Assembly (NCBI GenBank): GCA_035637315.1
Contig: DASPXK010000026.1
Span: 1-7,803 of the forward strand
DNA: 7,803 nt
Direction: 5' to 3'
Source: DASPXK01 sp035637315
GTDB taxonomy: Bacteria; Chloroflexota; UBA6077; JACCZL01
Shown: one piece after another, positions 1-5,971 of the stretch
Layout of the letters: every line of letters starts with the position of its first letter
How positions within the stretch are numbered: position 1 is the first letter of the stretch
Notes under the pieces: model-generated
The model's database searches: none
Seen by the model: only the letters and a program-made list of their open reading frames with translations
Told to the model about the DNA's origin: nothing
Made by a program: the position numbers and the translations under genes

Positions 1-675
1 GGGCTGCTACCGACGCCGGACTGCGCCAAGCGCGTCACCGAGTTGTTCACCAAGGCGAACCTACCGACCAGGCCGGACGACCTGTATCGGCGGGCAGAGG
101 TGTGCAAGGTCAACGGCAAGCTGGCGTTCGACCTGGTGCCAGCCAATGGCCGCGAATCGAAGGTGTTCGTGCTCTTCCCGTCCCCGTACACGGACTGGGG
201 ACCGCGCAACGGCTACCCGGCCCCGCCAACGGACCGCTGCGACGACGTCTACCGAGGCGTGAAGGTGGCCGAGATCGATCGACCCATGCCGGAGGCGCCA
301 TTGAGTGGAATCATCCAGGTGACAGGCTCGGCCATGTTCGACGACTTTCACCATCTCGATCTGGAGGTCGGCGCCGGGCCGAGCCCAGCTCAGTGGCTCA
401 AGCTCACTAACGCGAGGACCGAGGGCGTCGACCACGCTCTTCTAGGAGTCTGGGACACCGCGGGCCTTCCTCCTGGCCGCTATACCCTGCGGCTGACCGT
501 CTACGACAGCCTCGGGAACTCGATCCAGAAGACGAGTCCGGCGCTGGTTGGCTCTCCTGTGCCGTCGCCAGCGCCGCTCTTCCCGCCGACCCGCACCGGG
601 CCGACTCCGGGGCCGGCCGCCACCGCTGTCCCCACGTCGCTGCCCACCGCCACCCCTATCCCGCGGCGCCGGTGA
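1..675 (+). CDS. C-terminal part of a class A penicillin-binding protein (5' end outside window)
   Basis: The reading frame is open from the first base, so this is the last 224 codons of a longer gene. The visible part has the layout I know from the tails of Chloroflexi-type PBP1A/1C proteins (GT51 glycosyltransferase plus transpeptidase). It starts with a GLLPTPDC segment followed by a TELF stretch, then a VNGKLA...VFVLFPSPYTDW...PAPP block, then an Ig-like beta domain (about residues 100-182) with SGIIQVTGSA, WLKL, GVWDTAGLPPGRYTLRLTV and DSLGN. A Pro/Thr-rich tail (about 185-220) ends in three Arg. The full protein would polymerise and cross-link peptidoglycan outside the membrane, but the catalytic domains are not in the window, so the assignment rests on the tail alone. 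The TGA stop overlaps the GTG start of the next gene (GTGA), which implies co-transcription and translational coupling. A different secreted protein with the same accessory domain is possible. Confidence 0.72.
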   Translation, partial: GLLPTPDCAKRVTELFTKANLPTRPDDLYRRAEVCKVNGKLAFDLVPANGRESKVFVLFPSPYTDWGPRNGYPAPPTDRCDDVYRGVKVAEIDRPMPEAPLSGIIQVTGSAMFDDFHHLDLEVGAGPSPAQWLKLTNARTEGVDHALLGVWDTAGLPPGRYTLRLTVYDSLGNSIQKTSPALVGSPVPSPAPLFPPTRTGPTPGPAATAVPTSLPTATPIPRRR

Positions 676-1343
676 GCCTTGTGCGGCTCAGGGCCTCCGC
701 GCTGGACCCGCCGGCATTCGCGACGTTCCGCGAAGCTGCGCCAGTCGTAGCCGCGCTCGGCCTGGCCGCGGTCCCGCTGTGGCGCTGGCACCCTCTGGCC
801 GGCCTGGTCGCTATGGCCGCGGCAGGCTGTTGCGCGGCGTTCTTTCGCGATCCCGTTCGCCAGAGCGTGTCAGAACGAGACGTGGTCTATGCGCCCGCCG
901 ACGGCTCGATTATCGGCCTGGATTGGGTCGAGCGGCCCTGGTATCTGGAGCGCCCGGCCCATCGAGTTAGCGTGTTCCTGTCGCTCTTCGACGTCCACGT
1001 CAATCGAAGTCCGGCCGCCGGGCGGATCGTAGCGGTGCGCGACCTTGGGGGCGGCTTCGCGCCCGCGATGAGTTTCCAGCGCTCGCACGGGAATCGCCGG
1101 CGCGAGATCGCGCTGGAGACGGAGCGCGGCCCGCTGCTCCTGGTCCAGGTAGCTGGCGTTCTCGCGCGGCGGATCGTGGGCTGGGTCGGCCAGGGCGAAG
1201 AGGTGGTGGCGGGACAGAAGCTCGGGATGATCACCTTTGGCTCGCGAACGGACCTGCTCATACCGTTCGGTTCAGGTGCGCCAGTGGTCATGCCCGGCGA
1301 GCGAGTACTCGGCGGCCAGACGCCGGTAGCGCGATGGTTGTAA
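672..1343 (+). CDS. psd: phosphatidylserine decarboxylase proenzyme (short, Psd-A type)
   Basis: Decarboxylates phosphatidylserine to phosphatidylethanolamine at the membrane, using a pyruvoyl group formed by self-cleavage. The 223-residue length fits the short Psd class. In order: hydrophobic N-terminal segments (about residues 24-57), FFRDPVR (57-63), APADG (74-78), VFLSLFDVHVNRSP (101-114), VQVAGVLARRI (158-168), then KLGMITFGSRTDLLIP (183-198). In this family the chain is cut between Gly and Ser of the FGSR motif, here Gly190-Ser191, giving a large beta chain and a short pyruvoyl-bearing alpha chain. The GTG start overlaps the stop of the upstream PBP gene by 4 bases and has no clear ribosome-binding site of its own, which fits translational coupling. 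pssA, whose product supplies the substrate, follows 119 bases downstream. Family assignment is secure; the exact start is slightly less so. Confidence 0.94.
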   Translation: MSLVRLRASALDPPAFATFREAAPVVAALGLAAVPLWRWHPLAGLVAMAAAGCCAAFFRDPVRQSVSERDVVYAPADGSIIGLDWVERPWYLERPAHRVSVFLSLFDVHVNRSPAAGRIVAVRDLGGGFAPAMSFQRSHGNRRREIALETERGPLLLVQVAGVLARRIVGWVGQGEEVVAGQKLGMITFGSRTDLLIPFGSGAPVVMPGERVLGGQTPVARWL

Positions 1344-1446
1344 GATAGCTATCGGGCCATCAGCCGTCAGCTATCAGCGGTCAGCTATCAGGTACTCCGA
1401 CTCTGACCACTGAAGGCTGAGAGTTGATAGCTAAAGGCTGACGGCT
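1344..1446. repeat. intergenic cluster of AGCTATCAG-type short repeats with inverted copies
   Basis: The psd-pssA spacer is built from short related units. A 10-bp palindrome GATAGCTATC lies at 1344-1353. TCAGCTATCAG occurs at 1367-1377 and TCAGCTATCA at 1381-1390. Related inverted units run from 1411 to 1446. The outer arms AGCCGTCAG (1362-1370) and CTGACGGCT (1438-1446) are perfect inverted repeats, and TGATAGCT at 1425-1432 pairs with AGCTATCA in the left arm, so the transcript could fold into a long imperfect hairpin. From memory, AGCTATCAG/CTGATAGCT mosaics of this kind are scattered between genes in many unrelated bacteria. I see no conserved reading frame here. Confidence 0.8.
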
Positions 1447-1462
1447 CGTGTGAGGCGTGAGG

Positions 1463-2212
1463 ATGGAGCGTCGTGGCTGGAAGAGGCGGGTGGCCCGACG
1501 AGGTGGCCTCATTGCCCACGTCGTGACGTTCACCAACCTGGGGTGCGGCTTCGCCGCCATCCTGCTGGCATTCGAGGGCCGCCCTGGCCAGGCGGTCAGC
1601 CTGATCTTCCTGGCCGGCGTGCTCGATTTCTTCGATGGCGCGCTTGCCAGGCTGGCTGGGCACGGAAGTCCGCTCGGCAGGGAGCTCGACTCGCTCGCCG
1701 ATCTCGTCTCTTTTGGCGTGGTACCAGCCCTGCTGGCCTACCAGAACCAGTGGGGTCCGTCGCGGGTGGTGGTCGGCCTGGTCTGCCTGGCGTTCGTCGT
1801 CGGCGGCGCCTGGCGGCTCGCGCTGTTCAACGTGCTCGAGCCGGTCCGTGATTTTCGTGGCCTCCCGATCACGGTCGCGGGCATGATCCTCACCGCGCTG
1901 GCGTACCTGGCCTACCTGGGTGAGCCATGGCCCTGGCCGGTGCTGGCGGTGTGTACGCTGGTTCTGCTGCTCCTGATGGTTAGCCCGGTGCGGTTCGTGA
2001 AGCTGTCACGCGTCATCACCCCGCTGCTGCGGCGACTGCCAGAGGCGGCCCGCTGGGCGACGCTCCTGCTGGCGTTGCCGACCCTGGCAATCATCCTGGT
2101 CCCGCTACCCCAGGCTGTTGTCGGCCTCGGCGCGATCTACATCCTGCTCAGCCTGGTCGAGGACCGCCGTTCGCCGAGCGCCGTCCGGTTCCAGGAGGAA
2201 GCGCGCGGGTAG
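1463..2212 (+). CDS. pssA: CDP-diacylglycerol-serine O-phosphatidyltransferase
   Basis: Integral membrane enzyme that condenses CDP-diacylglycerol with serine to give phosphatidylserine, the substrate of the Psd encoded just upstream. The 249-residue protein carries the complete CDP-alcohol phosphatidyltransferase signature D-x2-DG-x2-AR-x8-G-x3-D-x3-D at Asp55, Asp58, Gly59, Ala62, Arg63, Gly72, Asp76 and Asp80. The serine-enzyme type is favoured by TFTNLGCGF near the N-terminus (22-30), SFGVVPALL just after the motif (83-91) and FRGLPIT (131-137). Several hydrophobic segments follow to about residue 233. I chose ATG at 1463 because GAGG (1452-1455) lies 7 bases before it; the GTG two codons upstream (1457) would be only 1 base from that site. 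The gene converges on the - strand gene ending at 2267, with no strong terminator visible in the 54-base gap. PgsA or an archaetidylserine-type synthase is a less likely alternative. Confidence 0.92.
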   Translation: MERRGWKRRVARRGGLIAHVVTFTNLGCGFAAILLAFEGRPGQAVSLIFLAGVLDFFDGALARLAGHGSPLGRELDSLADLVSFGVVPALLAYQNQWGPSRVVVGLVCLAFVVGGAWRLALFNVLEPVRDFRGLPITVAGMILTALAYLAYLGEPWPWPVLAVCTLVLLLLMVSPVRFVKLSRVITPLLRRLPEAARWATLLLALPTLAIILVPLPQAVVGLGAIYILLSLVEDRRSPSAVRFQEEARG

Positions 2213-2266
2213 AGCGTCGGCGGCGCGACTACCCAGGATTAACGGCTCGCCTCCTGGCTCCTCGCC

Positions 2267-4762
2267 CTAGAAAGCGCCGGCGCCGCCGCCGACCAGACTC
2301 TCCCATTCGCCGCAGCCGTCGAGAGCCACAAGCGGGACGGTAGTGGCCTGACCTGCTACTAGCCGGCTGACCAGGAGGGTCACCTGGGTGGTCCCAGCTG
2401 GCAGATTCACCGTCGTGTTGCTGGTAATGCCTGTCGCAACGCCCACGACCTCGACGCGCGCGTTGTCGAGCGGGCGAGTGGACGTCCCGAGGCGCAGTGT
2501 TTGCAGCGTTCCAAACCCGGCTGTGATCGTCGCCCGCAGCTGACCATCTCCGTTATTCACAGCCGACACTCCGACGTTAGGACGTGGCGAGCAGGGGTTG
2601 GGCGGAGCCACGAAGGGGTTGTCGCGCTCACGACCGAACCAGAGGAAGCGCGACTCGACGTTGGTGCAGGTGGAGCTCGTCGTACTCGTGCACGGGCCCT
2701 GCAACGAATAGGACGTGCCCACCCAGGAGTTGCCGTTTCCGGAGGCCGGCCTGACCGTCAGGTAGTCTCCCCATCGGTTCGTACCGGGACCATTTGTCCC
2801 GTTTCGCACGAATAGGGTTGCCCAAGACGAGGGGCTGACGTCGTCGCGGATCAGAAGCTCCGAGCCGGGATAGAAGCCGCCGCCCGCGAACGCTAAGCTC
2901 GCGCCGAGGTGGCCCCGCCCGTTCACCCCGAGGCCTGGATACGCCCACGCGTTCCCGTTGCTGAAAATGATCGGCTCGTCGATCAACGCCTTGGTTGTCT
3001 CACTGATCCGCACGACGTGGACGTAGGGGTACGTGAATGTGCCCAGCCCGCCAGCGCCCTGGCCGGCGTCCCACAGGAAACCGATCACGCCAGCGGCAAC
3101 CCAGCCGCCCCTGAGTCGCTGGTCGTCAAACGCGCATGCGTTGTTGCCGTCGGGACTAGAACAAATCCCCTGGCCCCTGCTGTAGCCGGGGAAGGCCGAA
3201 TGGAGTACGTCGTTGGACGTGATCGAGCCACTCGACACGCCCTCGGGCCAGGAGAACACGCGTAGAGTCGAGTTGCTAAAGTGTCGTGCAAAGTACACCG
3301 TCGTGGTGGCGCCGTCGACCGGAGTGTACGTGAAGGATCCGACGTTGTTGAAAAAATAGTCGAATGTAATCGAGCCCCCGGGCGCAAGTGAGGCCAGCGC
3401 ATCGAGCGAGAATCGGAAGATGATGGTCCCCGCCCCGGCCCCGGAGCTATTGAAAACGTTCGTCGTCTCGTACAGGAAGTTGGAGCTCAGCGCCAGATGC
3501 GGGAAGTCGAGCTCAAATCCCGGTCCGAACACTGTCTGGGCTGATGTCAGGTCGAAGAAGGTCCAGGTGTTGCTACTCAGGCCGGCCTGGCCTTTAGCGA
3601 TGGCTATTCGCTGGGCGTTGTTGTTGTTCACATCGGGCGTGTATTGAAGCAGCCAGATCGTGATGTTCCGGCTGGGATCGTAGATCGTGACCTGGTCGCA
3701 GCAGAAGCCGCCATAGACGGGTGGCAGGTCCGTGTATGGGTCGATGTAACCGAAGCTGTTGCCGCCGTCGGTCGAAAGCCCTGCGTACCAGTTCCCGGTG
3801 TAGAAGACGACGTTGCCGTTGCTCGAGACGCTCGGCTCATCGGTGGTCGACTTGTGCCCGTTGAGCCCGCCGGTCAGCCCAGCCACCCCCACGGCGGTGT
3901 TACGAAAGAACGCCAGGTCTGTCGCGGCCGACGGGCTAGCCGAAGGCGCCGCTTGTTTGGGCGCCTGCGTCTCGCGTGCTCTCGGGCTGCCGGACGATCT
4001 GGGCGCCGTCGGGTCATCGGGGACGGGGGCAGTGGGTTTGTGAGAGCGCGCCGTCGCCTCTTCGAGCTTGCGGCGCTGTTCGTCGGAAGCCGGCGGCAGG
4101 CTGCCCGAAGGCGCTGGCAACGTGATCGTCCGCGCGGGACCCGCGCGTCCGGTCCCCGCGCTGCCTTCGCCGCCCTCGGCGGCCGCGGACCTCGTCCCGG
4201 ATCGAGCGCTTGTCGGTCTCGGCGGCGTGCCCGATTGAGCGCTCGTCGGTGTCGGCGACACCGCCGCTCCAGGCCCGCTGGGAGTCGGGGCGCTGGTCTG
4301 CGCGCGGGCCGACGGACGATTGCTCCGCTGCGGCGTGGCCGTCGGCGCGCGACTGCTAGGCGGGGATCCGATCTGTTCGTCGGCCGGCGGACTTTCCGCG
4401 ACCGGGAGCGGGGGCGCGACGCTGGGACCGGCCTCGGGGCGTGGCTGCGGGGCGACGAGCAGGTCCGCGGGCAGGTAGCCGGTATGGCCCTCGGCATCCT
4501 GGACGTTCAACCACAACACGCCCTCGGATTCCGCGCTCGGCCCAACCATCCAGACCGGCGTCCCCTCGGGCAGGACCGCGACGACATCGGAGCCAATGCT
4601 TGGCGCGGCGTAGAGACTGGCCCCCTGCCCGTCGCTGTTGGCGACGACAAGCGTCTCCGGCTCCTGGGCCAGCAGCGATCGGCCAGGCGCAGGCGGCACG
4701 AGTAGCGCGATCACGAGCAGCGCTACGACGATCCGCGGCAGCCCCTGTGGACGCACAGCCAC
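2267..4762 (-). CDS. large secreted protein: SH3-like domain, Pro/Ser/Thr linker, beta-propeller-like domain
   Basis: An 831-residue protein I cannot name. Residues 1-32 look like a signal peptide (basic start, hydrophobic core about 11-23, LLAQ). Residues 36-103 resemble a bacterial SH3 domain (TLVVANSDGQGASLY, GTPVWMVG, GYLPADLLV), a fold often found in wall-associated proteins. Residues 104-280 are Pro/Ser/Thr/Ala-rich and include a module shared with the neighbouring secreted protein (212-260, TITLPAPS...SDEQRR...PVPDDP). Residues 283-712 are rich in Gly, Asn, Ser and aromatics with repeated beta-strand patterns (NGNVVFYTGNWYAGLS, STDGGNSFGYID, CCDQVTIYDPSRN, RWGDYLTV), suggesting a sialidase/exo-alpha-like beta-propeller. 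No catalytic set was identified. Residues about 720-831 form a further beta domain. The frame starts at GTG 4762. GTG 4756 is an alternative that sits 8 bases after a run of six G, against 2 bases for 4762. A promoter is visible upstream. A diverged copy of its 3' end lies at 6200-6308. Confidence 0.85.
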   Translation of the reverse strand: MAVRPQGLPRIVVALLVIALLVPPAPGRSLLAQEPETLVVANSDGQGASLYAAPSIGSDVVAVLPEGTPVWMVGPSAESEGVLWLNVQDAEGHTGYLPADLLVAPQPRPEAGPSVAPPLPVAESPPADEQIGSPPSSRAPTATPQRSNRPSARAQTSAPTPSGPGAAVSPTPTSAQSGTPPRPTSARSGTRSAAAEGGEGSAGTGRAGPARTITLPAPSGSLPPASDEQRRKLEEATARSHKPTAPVPDDPTAPRSSGSPRARETQAPKQAAPSASPSAATDLAFFRNTAVGVAGLTGGLNGHKSTTDEPSVSSNGNVVFYTGNWYAGLSTDGGNSFGYIDPYTDLPPVYGGFCCDQVTIYDPSRNITIWLLQYTPDVNNNNAQRIAIAKGQAGLSSNTWTFFDLTSAQTVFGPGFELDFPHLALSSNFLYETTNVFNSSGAGAGTIIFRFSLDALASLAPGGSITFDYFFNNVGSFTYTPVDGATTTVYFARHFSNSTLRVFSWPEGVSSGSITSNDVLHSAFPGYSRGQGICSSPDGNNACAFDDQRLRGGWVAAGVIGFLWDAGQGAGGLGTFTYPYVHVVRISETTKALIDEPIIFSNGNAWAYPGLGVNGRGHLGASLAFAGGGFYPGSELLIRDDVSPSSWATLFVRNGTNGPGTNRWGDYLTVRPASGNGNSWVGTSYSLQGPCTSTTSSTCTNVESRFLWFGRERDNPFVAPPNPCSPRPNVGVSAVNNGDGQLRATITAGFGTLQTLRLGTSTRPLDNARVEVVGVATGITSNTTVNLPAGTTQVTLLVSRLVAGQATTVPLVALDGCGEWESLVGGGAGAF

Positions 4763-4782
4763 AACCCCCCGAGTCGATCCTC

Positions 4783-4811
4783 AGCATACGCATCGCGCGC
4801 CGGGCTGTCAA
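4783..4811 (-). promoter_or_regulatory. sigma70-type promoter for the 831-aa secreted protein gene
   Basis: Read on the - strand there is a perfect -35 box TTGACA (4806-4811), a 17-base spacer and a -10 box TATGCT (4783-4788, four of six consensus positions). Transcription would begin near 4776, giving a leader of about 14-20 bases before the GTG start (4762 or 4756) with a six-G run (4765-4770) in between. Box quality, ideal spacing and position directly in front of a gene make this the best promoter in the window. It also means the 831-aa gene need not depend on its upstream neighbour. Confidence 0.6.
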
Positions 4812-4820
4812 TGTAAGACC

Positions 4821-4836
4821 CCGGCCCGCTAGCCGG
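4821..4836 (-). terminator. short GC hairpin directly after the prodomain-protein stop
   Basis: Immediately after the TAA stop of the upstream - strand gene, the transcript can form CCGGC-6 nt-GCCGG, followed by GGTCTT. The stem is only 5 bp and the T tract is poor, so this is at best a weak terminator; it sits just before the next gene's promoter. Confidence 0.25.
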
Positions 4837-5574
4837 TTATTGGTCGCCGCAGGCTTCCTGGCCCGGCGATCCCACGCGGACGATGTAGTCCGGCTCGGCG
4901 TACTCCACGTCTGGGCGGGCACGGTAACTCGTCAGCGCCTGGGCCGTCGCCTCTGGCGGGACCTCTACTCGGACCGTGTCTGAGAGGCCAAGCGGCTGGA
5001 CGAGCAGCGCACCGACCGCCTGATGCGCTGCCTCGCGCGCTGCCTGGTCGGCGCCGGAGCGGAATTTCACGAGCAGGCTGCCGGCCCGCATCGGGCGTCC
5101 GTCCGGGGCGATGTCGATCTGAAGGTTCGAGCCGGGAGCGGTCTCGGGCACTGCCGGAGTGCCGGCCAACCTCGGCGCTAGAGGATCGTCTGGAACCGGA
5201 GACTCGGGCCGATTCGCTCGATCGGTCGCCGCTTCGAGCCTTCTTCGCTGCTCATCGGATATAGGCGGCAGGTTCGCAGACGGGGCCGGCAACGTGATCG
5301 TCTGGGCCGGACTGGCAATGCCAGGTCCCGCCGGTGAGTCGTCGCTCGGCGGCTGCTGGGAAGGCGGCGAGCTGGGCGCCATCTGTCCCTCTGTCTCCGT
5401 CTGGCTCGGACTTGGCGATGCGGAGCTCGTGCAGGGCGTCGCCAGATCAGCAACCCGGCGTACATCCCAAGTTTCCGGTTCCCGCGCCGTCGGGGCTGGT
5501 CCGAGCACCGGCCAGGCGCCCAAGGCCAACAACGCCGCGAGCGAGCTCTGGAGCTCCCACCCGGTTCGGCGCAT
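4837..5574 (-). CDS. secreted protein with subtilase-prodomain-like C-terminus and no protease domain
   Basis: A 245-residue protein. The N-terminus (MRRTGWELQ, then hydrophobic AALLALGAWPVLG) looks like a signal peptide. It is followed by EPETWDV, recalling the EPETLVV start of the SH3-like domain in the downstream neighbour, and a Pro/Ser/Gln-rich linker (about 48-90). The module at 92-140 (TITLPAPS, SDEQRRRLEAAT, PVPDDPLAPR) is shared with the neighbour. Residues about 163-235 match the style of subtilase N-terminal prodomains of the fervidolysin/I9-like kind: SLLVKFRSGADQAAREAAH, VGALLVQPL, VRVEVPPEATAQALTSYRA, DVEYAEPDYIVRV. In such proteases the Asp/His/Ser catalytic domain follows this point, but here the chain stops after ten more residues (EACGDQ end). 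It is either a free-standing prodomain (possible inhibitor or chaperone of a subtilase) or a truncated protease. ATG 5574 is preferred over the adjacent GTG 5577. Confidence 0.75.
   Translation of the reverse strand: MRRTGWELQSSLAALLALGAWPVLGPAPTAREPETWDVRRVADLATPCTSSASPSPSQTETEGQMAPSSPPSQQPPSDDSPAGPGIASPAQTITLPAPSANLPPISDEQRRRLEAATDRANRPESPVPDDPLAPRLAGTPAVPETAPGSNLQIDIAPDGRPMRAGSLLVKFRSGADQAAREAAHQAVGALLVQPLGLSDTVRVEVPPEATAQALTSYRARPDVEYAEPDYIVRVGSPGQEACGDQ
5155..5301 (-). repeat. 49-codon linker module, copy 1 (copy 2 at 3983-4129)
   Basis: The stretch from TITLPAPS to the Pro after the PVPDDPxAPR motif aligns without gaps to codons 212-260 of the downstream 831-aa protein (3983-4129, - strand), with 34 of 49 residues identical by my count. 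Conserved parts are TITLPAPS, LPP, SDEQRR, LE-AT, PVPDDP and APR. Both copies lie in Pro/Ser-rich linkers, between the N-terminal region and the folded C-terminal part of a secreted protein. Confidence 0.85.
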
Positions 5575-5598
5575 CACAGCTCACTCACCAGTGGGCCC

Positions 5599-5700
5599 TC
5601 ATCGATTTCCGCGCTTGAAGTGTAGCACGGTCAGTTGGAGGAGCCGCCTGATCTCTGCTGTCTCCCGCTGCACTAAGAGATCTCTGTCCTTGCGGGACAT
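5599..5700 (-). CDS. possible 33-aa small protein or gene remnant
   Basis: On the - strand an ATG at 5700 opens 33 codons (begins MSRKDRDLLVQRETAEIRR, then LLQLTVLHFKRGNR) ending at TGA 5599-5601, 25 bases before the secreted prodomain-protein ATG. A purine-rich GGAAGG lies 9 bases before the ATG. The amphipathic, charged Leu-rich composition looks protein-like, and about 70% of third positions are G or C. It loosely recalls the N-terminus of small sigma-like/HTH proteins of Chloroflexi, but the HTH half is absent, so if related it is truncated. Chance ORFs of this length are common. I do not assign a function. Confidence 0.28.
   Translation of the reverse strand: MSRKDRDLLVQRETAEIRRLLQLTVLHFKRGNR
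5619..5627 (-). promoter_or_regulatory. candidate extended -10 element upstream of the prodomain-protein gene
   Basis: Read on the - strand, TGCTACACT fits an extended -10 (TGn plus a TATAAT-like hexamer, TACACT). It would start transcription about 35-40 bases before the ATG at 5574. No recognisable -35 box lies 15-19 bases upstream, and the element falls inside the possible 33-codon ORF, so the two calls compete. Confidence 0.3.
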
Positions 5701-5769
5701 CCTGGCAATCCTTCCGGCAACGGCGCGCCGGGAGCTGCCGGGAACAGCCCCTATCTTCGAGGCTCTAAA
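5701..5769. other. gene-free stretch with an imperfect GC-rich inverted repeat
   Basis: No coding signal found. TTCCGGCA (5712-5719) and TGCCGGGAA (5736-5744) form an imperfect stem with one bulged base. There is no T tract, so I do not call a terminator. Confidence 0.35.
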
Positions 5770-5971
5770 CTACGACGGAGACGGGTCAGCCGTTCCGATC
5801 ACCTCCAACAAAAGCCTCAGAGCCGCCTGGGCGAACATGACCATGTTCGAGGCGCGATCGTCATCGCCGGTCCGAATCGTTGCCGTGCGTTGCACCCGGC
5901 CGACCACCGCGACGCAGGCGTGCCCGGGCGGGTCTCCGTACCGGTTGCCGGTCGGCCCGGCCGCGCCGGTC
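5770..5971 (-). pseudogene. duplicated 3' end of a cinA/pncC-family gene
   Basis: This encodes only the last roughly 67 codons of a CinA C-terminal-domain protein. On the - strand, from 5971 to a TAG at 5770-5772, the frame reads GAAGPTGNRYGDPPGHACV..., NMVMFAQAALRLLLEVI and a short divergent tail. Bases 5796-5971 match 7192-7367 of the intact cinA copy with about ten mismatches in 176 and no gaps, and the stop codon falls at exactly the same offset (1396 bases). The N-terminal two thirds, including the GESSAGG and YTRTAK active-site segments, are missing. Upstream of 5971 the frame turns into Ser-rich nonsense, because that DNA belongs to a TrkA-like remnant on the other strand. It has no start codon or ribosome-binding site of its own. 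Confidence 0.88.
5796..5971. repeat. 176-bp direct repeat, copy 1 (copy 2 at 7192-7367)
   Basis: Ungapped direct repeat with about ten mismatches by eye. The left boundary is soft: homology fades to coding-level similarity down to the stop codon. The right boundary is sharp, directly after GCCGGTC in both copies. Confidence 0.9.

Noticed and set aside
1388..1663. A - strand frame across the psd-pssA spacer
   Set aside because: Its SAFSYQLSAFS-like end is the translation of the short intergenic repeat, and the rest is antisense to pssA.
2213..2266. A bidirectional terminator between the converging pssA and 831-aa genes
   Set aside because: The 54-base gap shows only weak GC pairings and no T or A runs, so I cannot support one.
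3644..4705. A 353-codon open frame on the + strand
   Set aside because: It lies opposite the secreted 831-aa gene, is Arg/Ala/Gly-rich with no recognisable domain, and is explained by the GC-rich Pro/Ser/Thr linker read antisense.
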